Shown here: positions 9,485 to 17,161 of the stretch, in pieces
How the letters are laid out: each line of letters opens with the position of its first letter
Numbering within the stretch: the first letter of the stretch is position 1
Origin: an uncultured Roseateles sp.
Lineage (GTDB): Bacteria; Pseudomonadota; Gammaproteobacteria; Burkholderiales; Burkholderiaceae
Reading direction: 5' to 3'
Assembly (NCBI GenBank): GCA_946886855.1
Contig: CAMPJJ010000056.1
Coordinates: forward strand, 1-36,572
Length of the DNA: 36,572 nt
The notes under the pieces: model-generated
Seen by the model: only the letters and a program-made list of their open reading frames with translations
The model's database searches: none
What the model was told of the DNA's origin: nothing
Made by a program: the position numbers and the translations under genes

Positions 9485-10218
9485 CCAACGAATCCAGGGG
9501 GCGCGAGGCCGCTTCCGTCCCTTCCGTCCATTCCGTCCCTTCCGTCCCCTCCGCCGTGTTGGCGCATTCCGCGCCATGCGCTCATTCGGTCCCTTCAGTC
9601 TCGTCTGCCGGGTCGATCCGACATCGCCGCCGGCCACGCGAGTGGCAGCGCTGTTGCCAGCACATCTGGCAGCACTTCTGGCAGCGCCAGAAACATTCAC
9701 ACCGAGAGCTCATGGGAATGATGCGTCGGCGTTGGTATCTCGTGGCTCCCGTCGTGGCGATCTGGACCTTGGCTTACATCCGCCTCTTCATCGACCCCAC
9801 GCCGCGCGTGCCGCTGCTTTTCAACTGGACGCCCAGCTTGCCCTATCACGTGGGGTGGATGCACGTCGGCGCGCGCACGCCCGGTCGCGGCGACCTCATC
9901 GTGTTCGCGTTCTCCGGCGGAACGCCAAAGCCGTTTCCCGGCCTGCAGGGACAGCCTTTCTTCAAACGCGTCCGGGGACTACCCGGTGACGTGATCACGG
10001 TCCAGGGTCGCACGGTCCTGGTCAATGGCGAGCCGATGGGGCTGGCAAAGCCGTTCACGCATGACCGCCGGCCCCTAACGCCCATCGCACCCCTCGTCAT
10101 CCCACCGGGTCAGTTCTACGTGCAGGGCGCCAGCGCGGACAGCTTCGATTCCCGTTACCAAGAGAGCGGCCTCGTAGCGCAGGGGCAGATTGTTGCCCGT
10201 GTCCACCCGTTGTTCTGA
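9481..10218 (+). CDS. S26-family conjugative signal peptidase (TraF/TrhF type)
   Basis: Protein of 245 aa. The first 60 residues are low complexity, with a Ser-Val-Pro series from a 9-bp tandem repeat. A membrane anchor follows (RRWYLVAPVVAIWTLAYIRLF) and then the peptidase domain. The probable nucleophile is Ser119 in NWTPSLPYHVGW and the general base Lys162 in FFKRVRGLPGD, the normal S26 pair. A further conserved-looking block is FYVQGASADSFDSRY near the C-terminus. RP4 TraF and its R27/SXT relatives process pilins, so this enzyme may mature the pilin encoded at the start of the operon (inference). It should not be confused with the thioredoxin-like F TraF encoded downstream. It starts in an ATGA overlap. 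Confidence 0.9.
   Translation: MTNESRGREAASVPSVHSVPSVPSAVLAHSAPCAHSVPSVSSAGSIRHRRRPREWQRCCQHIWQHFWQRQKHSHRELMGMMRRRWYLVAPVVAIWTLAYIRLFIDPTPRVPLLFNWTPSLPYHVGWMHVGARTPGRGDLIVFAFSGGTPKPFPGLQGQPFFKRVRGLPGDVITVQGRTVLVNGEPMGLAKPFTHDRRPLTPIAPLVIPPGQFYVQGASADSFDSRYQESGLVAQGQIVARVHPLF
9513..9548. repeat. Tandem 9-bp repeat in the signal peptidase gene
   Basis: Four units of TTCCGTCC(C/A) encoding Ser-Val-Pro/His before the membrane anchor; degenerate copies continue downstream (CTCCGCC and TTCAGTCTC). Confidence 0.9.
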
Positions 10219-10229
10219 GGAGCAGCCGA

Positions 10230-10904
10230 ATGCATCGCTACCGTTCGCTCATCAGCACGTGTGTCGATCACTGCAAGCGGTGCCTGCACTGCACGAGCCA
10301 GCTGCGACAGCGCGGCTTGTGGCATCGCGACTGTCGCCCCGATCGCTCCGGTCGCCCTGGCGATCCTTCGCGGTGCCGCAAGGGCGAGCGCTGCAGCTGG
10401 GCGCGTATTTGGAGGCACCACCAGACGTTTCGCAGCGGGATGGTCCGCGTGCTCGTCGGGGCCGCTGCCGTCGCCTTCATCGTCGTCATCACAGCAGTGA
10501 CCACATGCGCAGCCGTGGCGTTCATCGCCCTATGCGCTGCGGCCAACGCCGCCTTTGCTCAGAGCAGCCCTGCATTCGGCGCGCTCACTCGGGAGGCCCC
10601 TCCTGCACCATCGATGTCGACCAACGCGTTTTCAGGGGATGTCGATGCGATGTCGCTGGCCGACTATTTGGGGCTGCTGCGACAGATCTCGCCGGCTGCG
10701 GAACAGGGTGCTCGAGATTTTCTCGCGGCTTTCCTGCTGCGTTGCGGGCGGGAGATGACGACCCAGGAACTCCATCGATCGTTTGCAGGAACGGCCGGCG
10801 ACCCGGTGCTGATGGGGCTCATCCGCGCAGCGCAGCGCCAGGATCCAAGCGACCGCCGTGACCTGACGCGGTCTCTGCGGTGTCCCGCTGGAGCGGCAAG
10901 ATGA
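10230..10904 (+). CDS. Unknown exported protein of the tra operon
   Basis: I do not recognise this 224-aa protein. Its first 70 residues are Cys- and Arg-rich (CVDHCKRCLHC, HRDCRPDRSG). A hydrophobic segment with an AFA cleavage site follows (about 72-108), then a soluble part (MSLADYLGLLRQISPAAEQGARDFLAAFLLRCGREMT and on). A GAGGAG sequence just before the ATG supports the long start. An internal Met at about residue 71 would give a conventional signal peptide, so either start is possible. It lies between the peptidase and traW, shares ATGA with traW, and so is expressed as part of the operon. It is probably a periplasmic helper of pilus assembly; that is inference from position only. Confidence 0.7.
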   Translation: MHRYRSLISTCVDHCKRCLHCTSQLRQRGLWHRDCRPDRSGRPGDPSRCRKGERCSWARIWRHHQTFRSGMVRVLVGAAAVAFIVVITAVTTCAAVAFIALCAAANAAFAQSSPAFGALTREAPPAPSMSTNAFSGDVDAMSLADYLGLLRQISPAAEQGARDFLAAFLLRCGREMTTQELHRSFAGTAGDPVLMGLIRAAQRQDPSDRRDLTRSLRCPAGAAR

Positions 10905-11836
10905 AAAGCGATCCGCTTATTCAGATCCCAGCTCCGGGCATTGCGCGTGATGCCTCAGGTGCCTCACCCCCGTCGCAGACCGCCCAAGCCTTGGACTGCA
11001 CAAGCCGTTCACTCCTCCAACCGTCTGACCCGAGCGAGGGGGCGCCGGGAGCGGCCGCCCACACCGTCGCCCACACCGCCGCCCTCCCCGCCGCACTCCT
11101 CCCCATCCCTGCGGCCGTCCCTGCGGCCGTCCTCGCCGCCACCCTTGCCGCCATCCCCTTTGGCATCTCGGCGGCCATCCCCGCGGCCTTGGCATCGTGC
11201 GCCATCATCGGCATCACCGCCATCACCGCCGTCCCGGTCGCCTCGGCGATGGCTGCCGAGGCGGCGGCCCCCGACGCCGGCACCTTGGGTCCCACCTATC
11301 CGATCACCGAAGCTCACCTGCTGCAGATGATCGAGCAGCGTTTGAGAGAGGCCGCGCGCACCGGCGAGCTCTCGCGCATCGAGGACGAGGCCCGCAGTCG
11401 CGGTGCGCACGCGGTCCGTCATCCCATGCCGGTTGTCGAGATCGTTACTACCCGCGTTGCGCGCAGCTTCCTCTTCGATCCAACGTTCGTGCTGGGCCGC
11501 AACGTGCTCGGACCTCGCGGAGAACTGCTCTTCCCAGCGGGCACGAGAAGGAATCCGCTCGACGTGACATCGCTGAGCCGGCCGCTGCTGTTCTTCGACG
11601 CACGCGACAGCCGCCAGGTCAGCCAAGCCCACGCAGTCATCACTCAGCACCAAGGGCGCGTGAAACCGATCCTGACGGCAGGCTCGTACCTGGAATTGAT
11701 GCAGGTCTGGCGTACCCCCGTCTACTACGACCAGGGCGGCATGCTGACGCGCCGGCTCGGGATTCGGCAGGTGCCGGCGATGGTGACGCAACAAGGTCAG
11801 CGACTGCGTGTGGACGAGCTGGAGGTCGCCCCATGA
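10901..11836 (+). CDS. traW: TraW, periplasmic pilus assembly protein
   Basis: Protein of 311 aa from the ATG in an ATGA overlap at 10901; a frame opening at 10880 is less likely. The C-terminal 180 residues match TraW: PITEAHLLQMIEQRL, the block RSFLFDPTFVL, LLFFDARDSRQV, and ILTAGSYLELMQ followed by DQGGMLTRRLGIRQVPA. TraW works with TrbC, TraU and TraF in the periplasm to extend the pilus. The N-terminal 120 residues are strongly Ala/Pro/Ile-rich from a loose repeat (about 11050-11270), with a probable long hydrophobic signal ending in ASAMAAE. This makes the protein about 100 residues longer than F TraW. It is separate from trbC, unlike the fused TraW-TrbC seen in some SXT-like systems. 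Confidence 0.92.
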   Translation: MKSDPLIQIPAPGIARDASGASPPSQTAQALDCTSRSLLQPSDPSEGAPGAAAHTVAHTAALPAALLPIPAAVPAAVLAATLAAIPFGISAAIPAALASCAIIGITAITAVPVASAMAAEAAAPDAGTLGPTYPITEAHLLQMIEQRLREAARTGELSRIEDEARSRGAHAVRHPMPVVEIVTTRVARSFLFDPTFVLGRNVLGPRGELLFPAGTRRNPLDVTSLSRPLLFFDARDSRQVSQAHAVITQHQGRVKPILTAGSYLELMQVWRTPVYYDQGGMLTRRLGIRQVPAMVTQQGQRLRVDELEVAP

Positions 11837-13041
11837 GATGGCTTTCACACGCCGCGGCGCGTCTCATGCGCCTCGTCGGACGCGCGAGCCGGAGCCTGCA
11901 CCCGCGCGCCTCAGTGCACATCCGACGGGATATCCCGCGGGGCACCCCACGGGTCATCGCACGCGACTCATCACGAGTCGCCGCAGAGGTCAATGGCGCG
12001 GTGGCGAGACTCTCCGCAATCCGCGCCGCCGCCCCGGCCGGCATGCTGATCGCGATGATCATCGCTTTTGCTCCCGTGGACGCGGCGCGCGCCGCCGGCG
12101 CCGGGACCTGCACCGGTCAGTTCCCCAACCCGATCACCGACATCTGCTGGAGCTGCATCCTGCCCATCAGCATCGGCAGCGTGCGGCTCGGGAATCTGGG
12201 TGACCAGGAAGACATCGACAACCCTTCGAGCCCGCTGTGCAGTTGCGGCACCAACCCGACCATCGGCCTCACCGTGGGGTTCTGGGAACCCGCGCGCCAT
12301 GTCGAGGCCGTGCGCAAGCCGTTCTGCCTGGTGTCCCTGGGCGGCCTCGACCTGAACCCGGGACTGCCCTCGCCTGAAGGCGCGCGCTTCACACATGCGG
12401 AAGGCGACGGAGACGGCGGGGCGTTCTACCAGGCCCATTTCTACGTGAACCCGGTCCTGTTCTATCTCGAGGCTGTGGCCGACTTTCCCTGCCTTGAGCG
12501 CGGCTCGTTCGATCTGGCCTACCTCACCGAAGTGGATCCCCTTTGGGGCGATGACGAGCTCACCCTGATCCTCAATCCGGACGCCGTGCTGTTTGCCAAT
12601 CCGGCAAGCGTCGCGGCGTGTGCGGCGGACTGCGTCGCCGCGTCGGCCGGGTTCGGTATTCCCGAGCTCTTCTGGTGCGCGGGCTGCCAGGGTGGGCTGT
12701 ACCCGATGAATGGGCACGTGCCCTACCACCTCGGCGGCGTGCGCACCGCCGCGCTGATGGCGCAGCGGCTCACCGCCAAGATGCATCGTGAACTCGTGGC
12801 CTGGGGCTGGCACGGCCAGCGCGGACTGTGCGGTCCGTACTTCGAGCCCATCATGGACAAGCGGGCCTACAAGACCCAGCTCACCTATCCCACTCCCAAC
12901 ACGACCAAGGAAGCGGGCAAGTGTTGTCAGCCGTTCGGGCGCACGACGGTCCTGTGGGGTGCCGGCATGGAGTACCCAGTTCGCGGCGAGGACTTCGCCT
13001 TCATGTTGTTCCGAAAGAGGAACTGCTGTGTCGGCTACTGA
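11833..13041 (+). CDS. traU: TraU, Cys-rich periplasmic DNA-transfer protein
   Basis: Protein of 402 aa, starting in an ATGA overlap; a frame open further upstream is only a shadow. A roughly 85-residue leader ends in a hydrophobic segment (MLIAMIIAFAPVDAARA). The mature protein begins CTGQFPNPITDICWSCILPISIGS, the hallmark TraU opening. It continues with many cysteines in characteristic places (CSCG, KPFCLV, FWCAGCQGGLYP, CCQPFG, RNCCVGY) and the motif GFWEPARH. F TraU is about 330 aa; the difference is the leader. TraU is needed mainly for DNA transfer and less for pilus formation, so its presence favours a true conjugation system. It ends 14 bp inside trbC. Confidence 0.95.
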   Translation: MRWLSHAAARLMRLVGRASRSLHPRASVHIRRDIPRGTPRVIARDSSRVAAEVNGAVARLSAIRAAAPAGMLIAMIIAFAPVDAARAAGAGTCTGQFPNPITDICWSCILPISIGSVRLGNLGDQEDIDNPSSPLCSCGTNPTIGLTVGFWEPARHVEAVRKPFCLVSLGGLDLNPGLPSPEGARFTHAEGDGDGGAFYQAHFYVNPVLFYLEAVADFPCLERGSFDLAYLTEVDPLWGDDELTLILNPDAVLFANPASVAACAADCVAASAGFGIPELFWCAGCQGGLYPMNGHVPYHLGGVRTAALMAQRLTAKMHRELVAWGWHGQRGLCGPYFEPIMDKRAYKTQLTYPTPNTTKEAGKCCQPFGRTTVLWGAGMEYPVRGEDFAFMLFRKRNCCVGY

Positions 13042-14236
13042 TCTCATCATGGCGCCCGGCTGGATCGTCGCCCGGGCGGTCGCACGCACCATCGCCGGTG
13101 TCATCGGCGGTGTTATCGGCGGTGTCATCGCCCGTGTCATCGCACTCGCCATCACGGTGGCGATGTCCTCGCCATGCTGGCTGGGCTCGGCGGAGGCGCA
13201 GGTACTGTCGACCCCGGCGACAGCGTCCGCGTCCGCCGCTGCCGTCGCGGCCCCCGCCGTCTCAGGCCCGCGTCGTCGCTTAGGGACCGGCACTCAGACG
13301 GAGACGAGGACCGCGACCGGTACTGCGACCGGTACTGCGACCGGTAGTGCGAACGGCACTGCGACCACCCCCGTCATGCCGCGCATCACCGACGAGGACA
13401 TTCGACGGGTGCAGCGGGAGGCGCGTACGCCCACACCCGCGGACATCGAGGCCGTGCGCCGTCAGCACGGGACCCCGGGACTGTCACGGGACCTGCAACG
13501 TCATCCAGGGCTTGCGACCGCTCAGGGACAGCCATCACCGTCTTCGCAGGCACCGCGCATCGACGCCCTGCCGTTGCCGCTGTCCAATACCCCGATCGAT
13601 CTCGAGGCCATCGCGCGCGGCTACGCGGCGCAGGCGGAAGGGCCCCCAGCAAACGGCGCCACCACGGCCCCCGGGCTGCTGGTATTCGTGAGCCTGTCGA
13701 TGCCCCGACCCACCTTGCAAAGGCTGCTCGCGCAGGCGGCGCGCGCACGCGCTGCCGTGGTGCTGCGGGGATTCGTCAACGGCTCGTTGCGCGAGACGGT
13801 CCAACTCGTGCAGCCGCTCCGCGGCGCCACGCAGGTGGCGCTCCAGATCGACCCACCGGCCTTCGATCGGTTCGATGTGCAGCGCGTGCCGACCTTCGTG
13901 CTGGTGCGAGACGGCGCGCGACCCCAGTCCTGCGCGAGTGGCACGTGTGCGCCGGCCGCGGATTTCGTGCGCGTTGCCGGCGACGTCAGTCTCGACTACG
14001 CGCTGGCGCACATGCGCCTGACGCGGCCCGACTTCCGGCACGCCGCGCAGCTCTTCCTTGCCCGACTCGCCGCACACGGTGTGGACCGCGACGGAACCGG
14101 AACCGGAATCAGAACCGGGATGCAGAGCGAAGCCGGCCCGGGCGCCGGCAATGTCCCGCGTGCTGCGGGTGATGGCGTCGGCGTCGGCGTCGGCATTCGC
14201 GAGACCGGCGCGGGTCCCGGCCCGCACAAGCACTGA
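13028..14236 (+). CDS. trbC: TrbC (F-type), periplasmic thioredoxin-fold protein
   Basis: Protein of 402 aa from a GTG preceded by GAGG at good spacing; an ATG at 13049 lacks such a site. The signal peptide core is built from tetrapeptide repeats (IGGV and relatives). A Thr/Gly-rich repeat region follows. The recognisable TrbC domain is at about residues 215-350: LLVFVSLSMPRPTLQRLLAQA, VVLRGFVNGSLRET, and QRVPTFVLVRDG with the usual cis-proline. The C-terminus is a Gly-rich tail from short repeats. F TrbC is about 212 aa, so low-complexity sequence nearly doubles the protein. No CxxC motif is visible in the domain, as is normal for TrbC. It interacts with TraW in pilus assembly (family knowledge). 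Confidence 0.9.
   Translation: MSATDLIMAPGWIVARAVARTIAGVIGGVIGGVIARVIALAITVAMSSPCWLGSAEAQVLSTPATASASAAAVAAPAVSGPRRRLGTGTQTETRTATGTATGTATGSANGTATTPVMPRITDEDIRRVQREARTPTPADIEAVRRQHGTPGLSRDLQRHPGLATAQGQPSPSSQAPRIDALPLPLSNTPIDLEAIARGYAAQAEGPPANGATTAPGLLVFVSLSMPRPTLQRLLAQAARARAAVVLRGFVNGSLRETVQLVQPLRGATQVALQIDPPAFDRFDVQRVPTFVLVRDGARPQSCASGTCAPAADFVRVAGDVSLDYALAHMRLTRPDFRHAAQLFLARLAAHGVDRDGTGTGIRTGMQSEAGPGAGNVPRAAGDGVGVGVGIRETGAGPGPHKH
13091..13150. repeat. Tandem 12-bp repeat forming the TrbC signal peptide core
   Basis: Four clear units and a degenerate fifth unit of about ATCGGCGGTGTC, each encoding Ile-(Ala/Gly)-(Gly/Arg/Leu)-(Val/Ala). Together they make the hydrophobic core of the export signal. 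Confidence 0.88.
13313..13360. repeat. Second tandem 12-bp repeat in trbC
   Basis: Four units: two exact GCGACCGGTACT, then GCGACCGGTAGT and GCGAACGGCACT. They encode an Ala-Thr-Gly-Thr series in the linker before the conserved domain. Shorter 6-bp arrays occur at the 3' end (for example GGCGTC x3 at 14174-14191). Confidence 0.9.
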
Positions 14237-14245
14237 GGTGTTGAC

Positions 14246-15577
14246 ATGCCCCTCCCTCATCAAATCGTGGTGTGGCTGACGGCGCTGGCCATGTCGCTCT
14301 CGCCACCCGCACGGATCGCGCATGCCGCGAGCCCCCATGACGAGGGATTGGCGGCGGGCCAGGCGGCCAACCCGCTCATACGCGGCAAGGTCACTGCACC
14401 GAGTGCGTCCGGGCTGGTGCCTGGCTACACGACAACACCGCCGGAGCGTCGGTATTACGGCCAGCCCAGCCTTTCCGGCGCCGCCGATGCGCAGTTCGCG
14501 GCCTGCCGTTCGCTGCCAGGCGACCCGGTCTGCCAGGCGCTGCTCGGCGCCCTGGCCTCGGCCAGCACGCCGCGCGAACCGCTCTCGGCGAACGATCCCG
14601 CAATACTCGACGCCCGACGCGTCATCGGAGATCCCTCCGGGCAACTCGGGGACATTGGCGCTTACTACCGCGGCTGCGAGGCCGGCAACTGTCCGGCCAA
14701 CGTGTTCTGTCTTGGCGGCAACTGTTTCGAGACCCGTCACGCGAACGACCCCGACTTCGCCCGCGCCATGTCTTTCCTGGAGGCCGCGCGTGAGGCCGGG
14801 GTCTATCTCGATCCGGCCGCTCTGAAGGTGTTCCAAGGAGAGCCTGCCCGGTGCCGCGACCGACTGCTCAAGAACTGCTGCCATGCCAACTCCGCCGGGG
14901 CGGGCATGAGCAACCAGAGCATGTTCGGCGTGGGATCGCGCCTCGTCTACGACGTGCTGATGAACGCCAACAACCGCCAGTTCCTGTACCAGGGCATGCA
15001 GGCGCTGCTGATGGGCGGTGGCTTTGCCGGCACGTTCACGACCTACGGTGTGACCGTTGCCGTGAACGGCGCTGCACTCCCCGCCGGCTCTGCGGTGCTG
15101 TATTCGGGCCAAAGCGTCGTGGTCGCCTTCGATCCGTGGAGCCTGGCCATCGCCGTGGTGATCTACATCGTCATGTCGATGATGTCGTGCGACGAAGAAG
15201 AGGGAAAGCTCGCGATGAAGGAAGGCGCACGGCTGTGCCACGCCGTGGGCACCTACTGTTCGTCGTGCATCCGGGTGCTGGGGCACTGCGTCTCATGCAC
15301 CACGCACACGACCAAGAAGTGCTGCTTCAACTCGTCGCTGGCACGCCTCATCAACGAGCAAGGACGCGCCCAGCTGCGCAAAGGCTGGGGTTCCGCGCAG
15401 AACCCCGACTGCTCGGGTTTTACCGTCGCGCAACTCCAGCGGCTGGATTTCTCGCGGCTGGACTTGAGCGAGTTCTATGCGTCCATCGTGCCCCGTCTCC
15501 CGGATGCGAGCGCAATTCGGAACCGCAACGCCACGCAGGCCACCCGTTGCTACCTGGGACAAGGCCAATGCCGATGA
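14246..15577 (+). CDS. traN: TraN, outer-membrane mating-pair stabilisation protein
   Basis: Protein of 443 aa with a normal signal peptide (IVVWLTALAMSLSPPARIAHA). It is rich in cysteines at positions typical of TraN (CEAGNCPANVFCLGGNCFE, LLKNCCHAN, a cluster around CSSCIRVLGHCVSC, then KKCCFNSSLARLI and the C-terminal CYLGQGQC). A glycine-rich hydrophobic part lies in the middle (YQGMQALLMGGGFAGTF, then AVVIYIVMSMM). TraN contacts the recipient cell in F. Here it lacks a large part of the variable N-terminal section of F TraN (about 602 aa), as do shorter TraN variants in other elements. Shares ATGA with the next gene. Confidence 0.93.
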   Translation: MPLPHQIVVWLTALAMSLSPPARIAHAASPHDEGLAAGQAANPLIRGKVTAPSASGLVPGYTTTPPERRYYGQPSLSGAADAQFAACRSLPGDPVCQALLGALASASTPREPLSANDPAILDARRVIGDPSGQLGDIGAYYRGCEAGNCPANVFCLGGNCFETRHANDPDFARAMSFLEAAREAGVYLDPAALKVFQGEPARCRDRLLKNCCHANSAGAGMSNQSMFGVGSRLVYDVLMNANNRQFLYQGMQALLMGGGFAGTFTTYGVTVAVNGAALPAGSAVLYSGQSVVVAFDPWSLAIAVVIYIVMSMMSCDEEEGKLAMKEGARLCHAVGTYCSSCIRVLGHCVSCTTHTTKKCCFNSSLARLINEQGRAQLRKGWGSAQNPDCSGFTVAQLQRLDFSRLDLSEFYASIVPRLPDASAIRNRNATQATRCYLGQGQCR

Positions 15578-16101
15578 CCTCGCCTGCATCGGAGCTCGGC
15601 TCGCGTTCCACGCGGCGCCCTGCACTGGCCTCCCGGGCCCCGCAGGCCTTCTGGAGGCCGTTCGACGCGATGGTCTCGCGCACGCTCAGCGGCACGCAGG
15701 TGTTTGGCTGCGCTCCGATGGGCGCCGCGTTGCTCGTGCTGGCCGCCCTCTGCGGGGGAACCGCTCGTGCGCAAGGCCTCGCGCAAGGCCTCGCGCGAGT
15801 CCCCGTACCGGACGCCCGACCGTTGCTGCTGGCAGCGCTCGCCGCGGCCGACGGCACCGCGCGCGGCGTCCTGACCGGCGAGCTAGCCGATGCCATCACG
15901 CGCCGCTTCGACGCCACGGGCCCCCTGTACATCGATGTCACGACCCTGCGGCGGTATCAACAGACGGGGTGTGCGCGGCTCAACGTGCTCTTCTGGCAGG
16001 ACGGCGTCAAGCTGCCGGGAGTGGCCGCGCCGCGCCGCCAGACGATCGAATTCGGCTTGAACTACTGCGCCGACGGCTTGCCGCCGCGTTCGCTGCGTTA
16101 G
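15574..16101 (+). CDS. Unknown small exported protein between traN and traF
   Basis: I do not recognise the family of this 175-aa protein. An ATG at 15574 lies in the ATGA overlap with traN; another in-frame ATG lies 6 bp upstream. The leader is long, with a hydrophobic core (GAALLVLAALCGGTARAQ). The cleavage site sits in a duplicated QGLA sequence from a 12-bp direct repeat. The mature part of about 110 residues has two cysteines (QTGCARLNVLFWQDGVK and FGLNYCADGLPPRS) and looks like a compact, disulfide-bonded periplasmic domain. Position between traN and traF suggests a role in assembly or mating-pair stabilisation; this is inference only. Confidence 0.75.
   Translation: MTSPASELGSRSTRRPALASRAPQAFWRPFDAMVSRTLSGTQVFGCAPMGAALLVLAALCGGTARAQGLAQGLARVPVPDARPLLLAALAAADGTARGVLTGELADAITRRFDATGPLYIDVTTLRRYQQTGCARLNVLFWQDGVKLPGVAAPRRQTIEFGLNYCADGLPPRSLR
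15769..15792. repeat. Perfect 12-bp duplication at the signal peptidase site
   Basis: Two identical copies of GCGCAAGGCCTC, encoding AQGL twice at the end of the export signal of the unknown gene. Confidence 0.9.
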
Positions 16102-16108
16102 GAACGCC

Positions 16109-17152
16109 ATGCGTCGCGTCGCCTTCGTCTGCCTTCGCAGTCTCACCCGGCTCACCCGGCTCACCCGGCTCAGCTGGCTCAGCTGGCTCAGTTGGTTAGG
16201 GTGCCTGGGGTGCGTGTCGCTCCTGGCCGGGCCCTTTTGCATGCGGGCGGCACTGGCGCAAGCGCCTGTGCTGCGCGACCCGGTTCGCGTCGAGACCCCA
16301 GCTCCGCGCAAGGCGGAGTCAGCCCCAAGAGCGGAACGCCCGCGCGCCGTGGATGTCGCGTACTGGGCAGATGGCTGGCGCGGCTGGCACTTCTATGAGG
16401 ATCCAGACCTCGAAGCCAGTCCGGATCGCCAGGCGCCGCTGCGCTCCAAACATGACGATGGCACTCCTCCAAGGCGCGCTACCTCGCCCGCACAAGCCCC
16501 TGCTGCTGCTGAGCGCGCACCAGAACTGGTGGAGTTCGAGCAATTGCAAAGGACCCTGCAGGACCTTCGCCACATCGCGATCATGCGGCCCACCGAAGTC
16601 AACGTACGCCGCTACATGGCACTCGAGGCCAGCGTCGTCGCGCGCGCATCCCACTTCGCCGACGTGGCGCAACGCGTGGCGTGGGCCACGCCGGAACTCG
16701 ATCCGACCGTCCAAGGCAGACCCGTGAACGCCAAGGCGTTGGAGGTGTTCGAGCAGCGCCAACGCGACGATCGGTCGAGCACCGTTGACGCGCTGGGACG
16801 GGACCATGTGCTGCTCTTCTTCTTCCGCTCGGACTGCCCGTACTGCCACGCCTTCGCGCCGACGCTGCGCGGCTTCGAGGAACGCCATGGCCTGCAGGTC
16901 GTGCCGGTCAGCCTGGACGGCGGGCCTCTCCCGAACTATCCGAGTCCCCGACGGGATAACGGCATCGCCAGCGCCCTGAAGGTCACCCAGGTGCCTGCGG
17001 TCTTCCTCGCCCAACCCTTCAACGCCACGATCACACCGATCGGGTTCGGCGTGCTCTCCGAATCGCAACTGCTCGAACGCATCGCCACCGTGTCGACGCC
17101 CGAGTCGCAAGCGATGCTGCCGAGCGCCATGCGGCGCCTGGCGCTGCCGTAG
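16109..17152 (+). CDS. traF: TraF (F-type), thioredoxin-like periplasmic assembly protein
   Basis: Protein of 347 aa. The signal sequence is unusual: its n- and h-regions are made of Leu-Thr-Arg then Leu-Ser-Trp tripeptide repeats from a 9-bp array, followed by VSLLAGPFCMRAALAQA. The mature protein has the family start (YWADGWRGWHFYEDP), a helical middle (LQDLRHIAIMRPTEVNVRRYMALEA), and a thioredoxin fold with CPYC at about 243-246 (FFRSDCPYCHAFAPTL). A cis-proline motif follows (TQVPAVFLAQ). F-plasmid TraF is known to lack the catalytic cysteine pair, while relatives on other elements keep it; this copy probably has redox activity. With the DsbC-like protein the operon therefore encodes two CxxC oxidoreductases. 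It precedes traH by 9 bp. Confidence 0.93.
   Translation: MRRVAFVCLRSLTRLTRLTRLSWLSWLSWLGCLGCVSLLAGPFCMRAALAQAPVLRDPVRVETPAPRKAESAPRAERPRAVDVAYWADGWRGWHFYEDPDLEASPDRQAPLRSKHDDGTPPRRATSPAQAPAAAERAPELVEFEQLQRTLQDLRHIAIMRPTEVNVRRYMALEASVVARASHFADVAQRVAWATPELDPTVQGRPVNAKALEVFEQRQRDDRSSTVDALGRDHVLLFFFRSDCPYCHAFAPTLRGFEERHGLQVVPVSLDGGPLPNYPSPRRDNGIASALKVTQVPAVFLAQPFNATITPIGFGVLSESQLLERIATVSTPESQAMLPSAMRRLALP
16142..16195. repeat. Tandem 9-bp repeat in the TraF signal peptide
   Basis: Six units: CTCACCCGG three times, CTCAGCTGG twice, CTCAGTTGG once. They encode (Leu-Thr-Arg)x3 then (Leu-Ser-Trp)x3. The array holds two separate homogenised blocks, suggesting stepwise expansion. Confidence 0.95.
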
Positions 17153-17161
17153 GAGAACCTG

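Noticed and set aside
16109..16195. Coding frame error in the TraF start region
   Set aside because: The odd signal sequence comes from an in-frame 9-bp array and the frame continues cleanly into the conserved domain, so no frameshift is needed.
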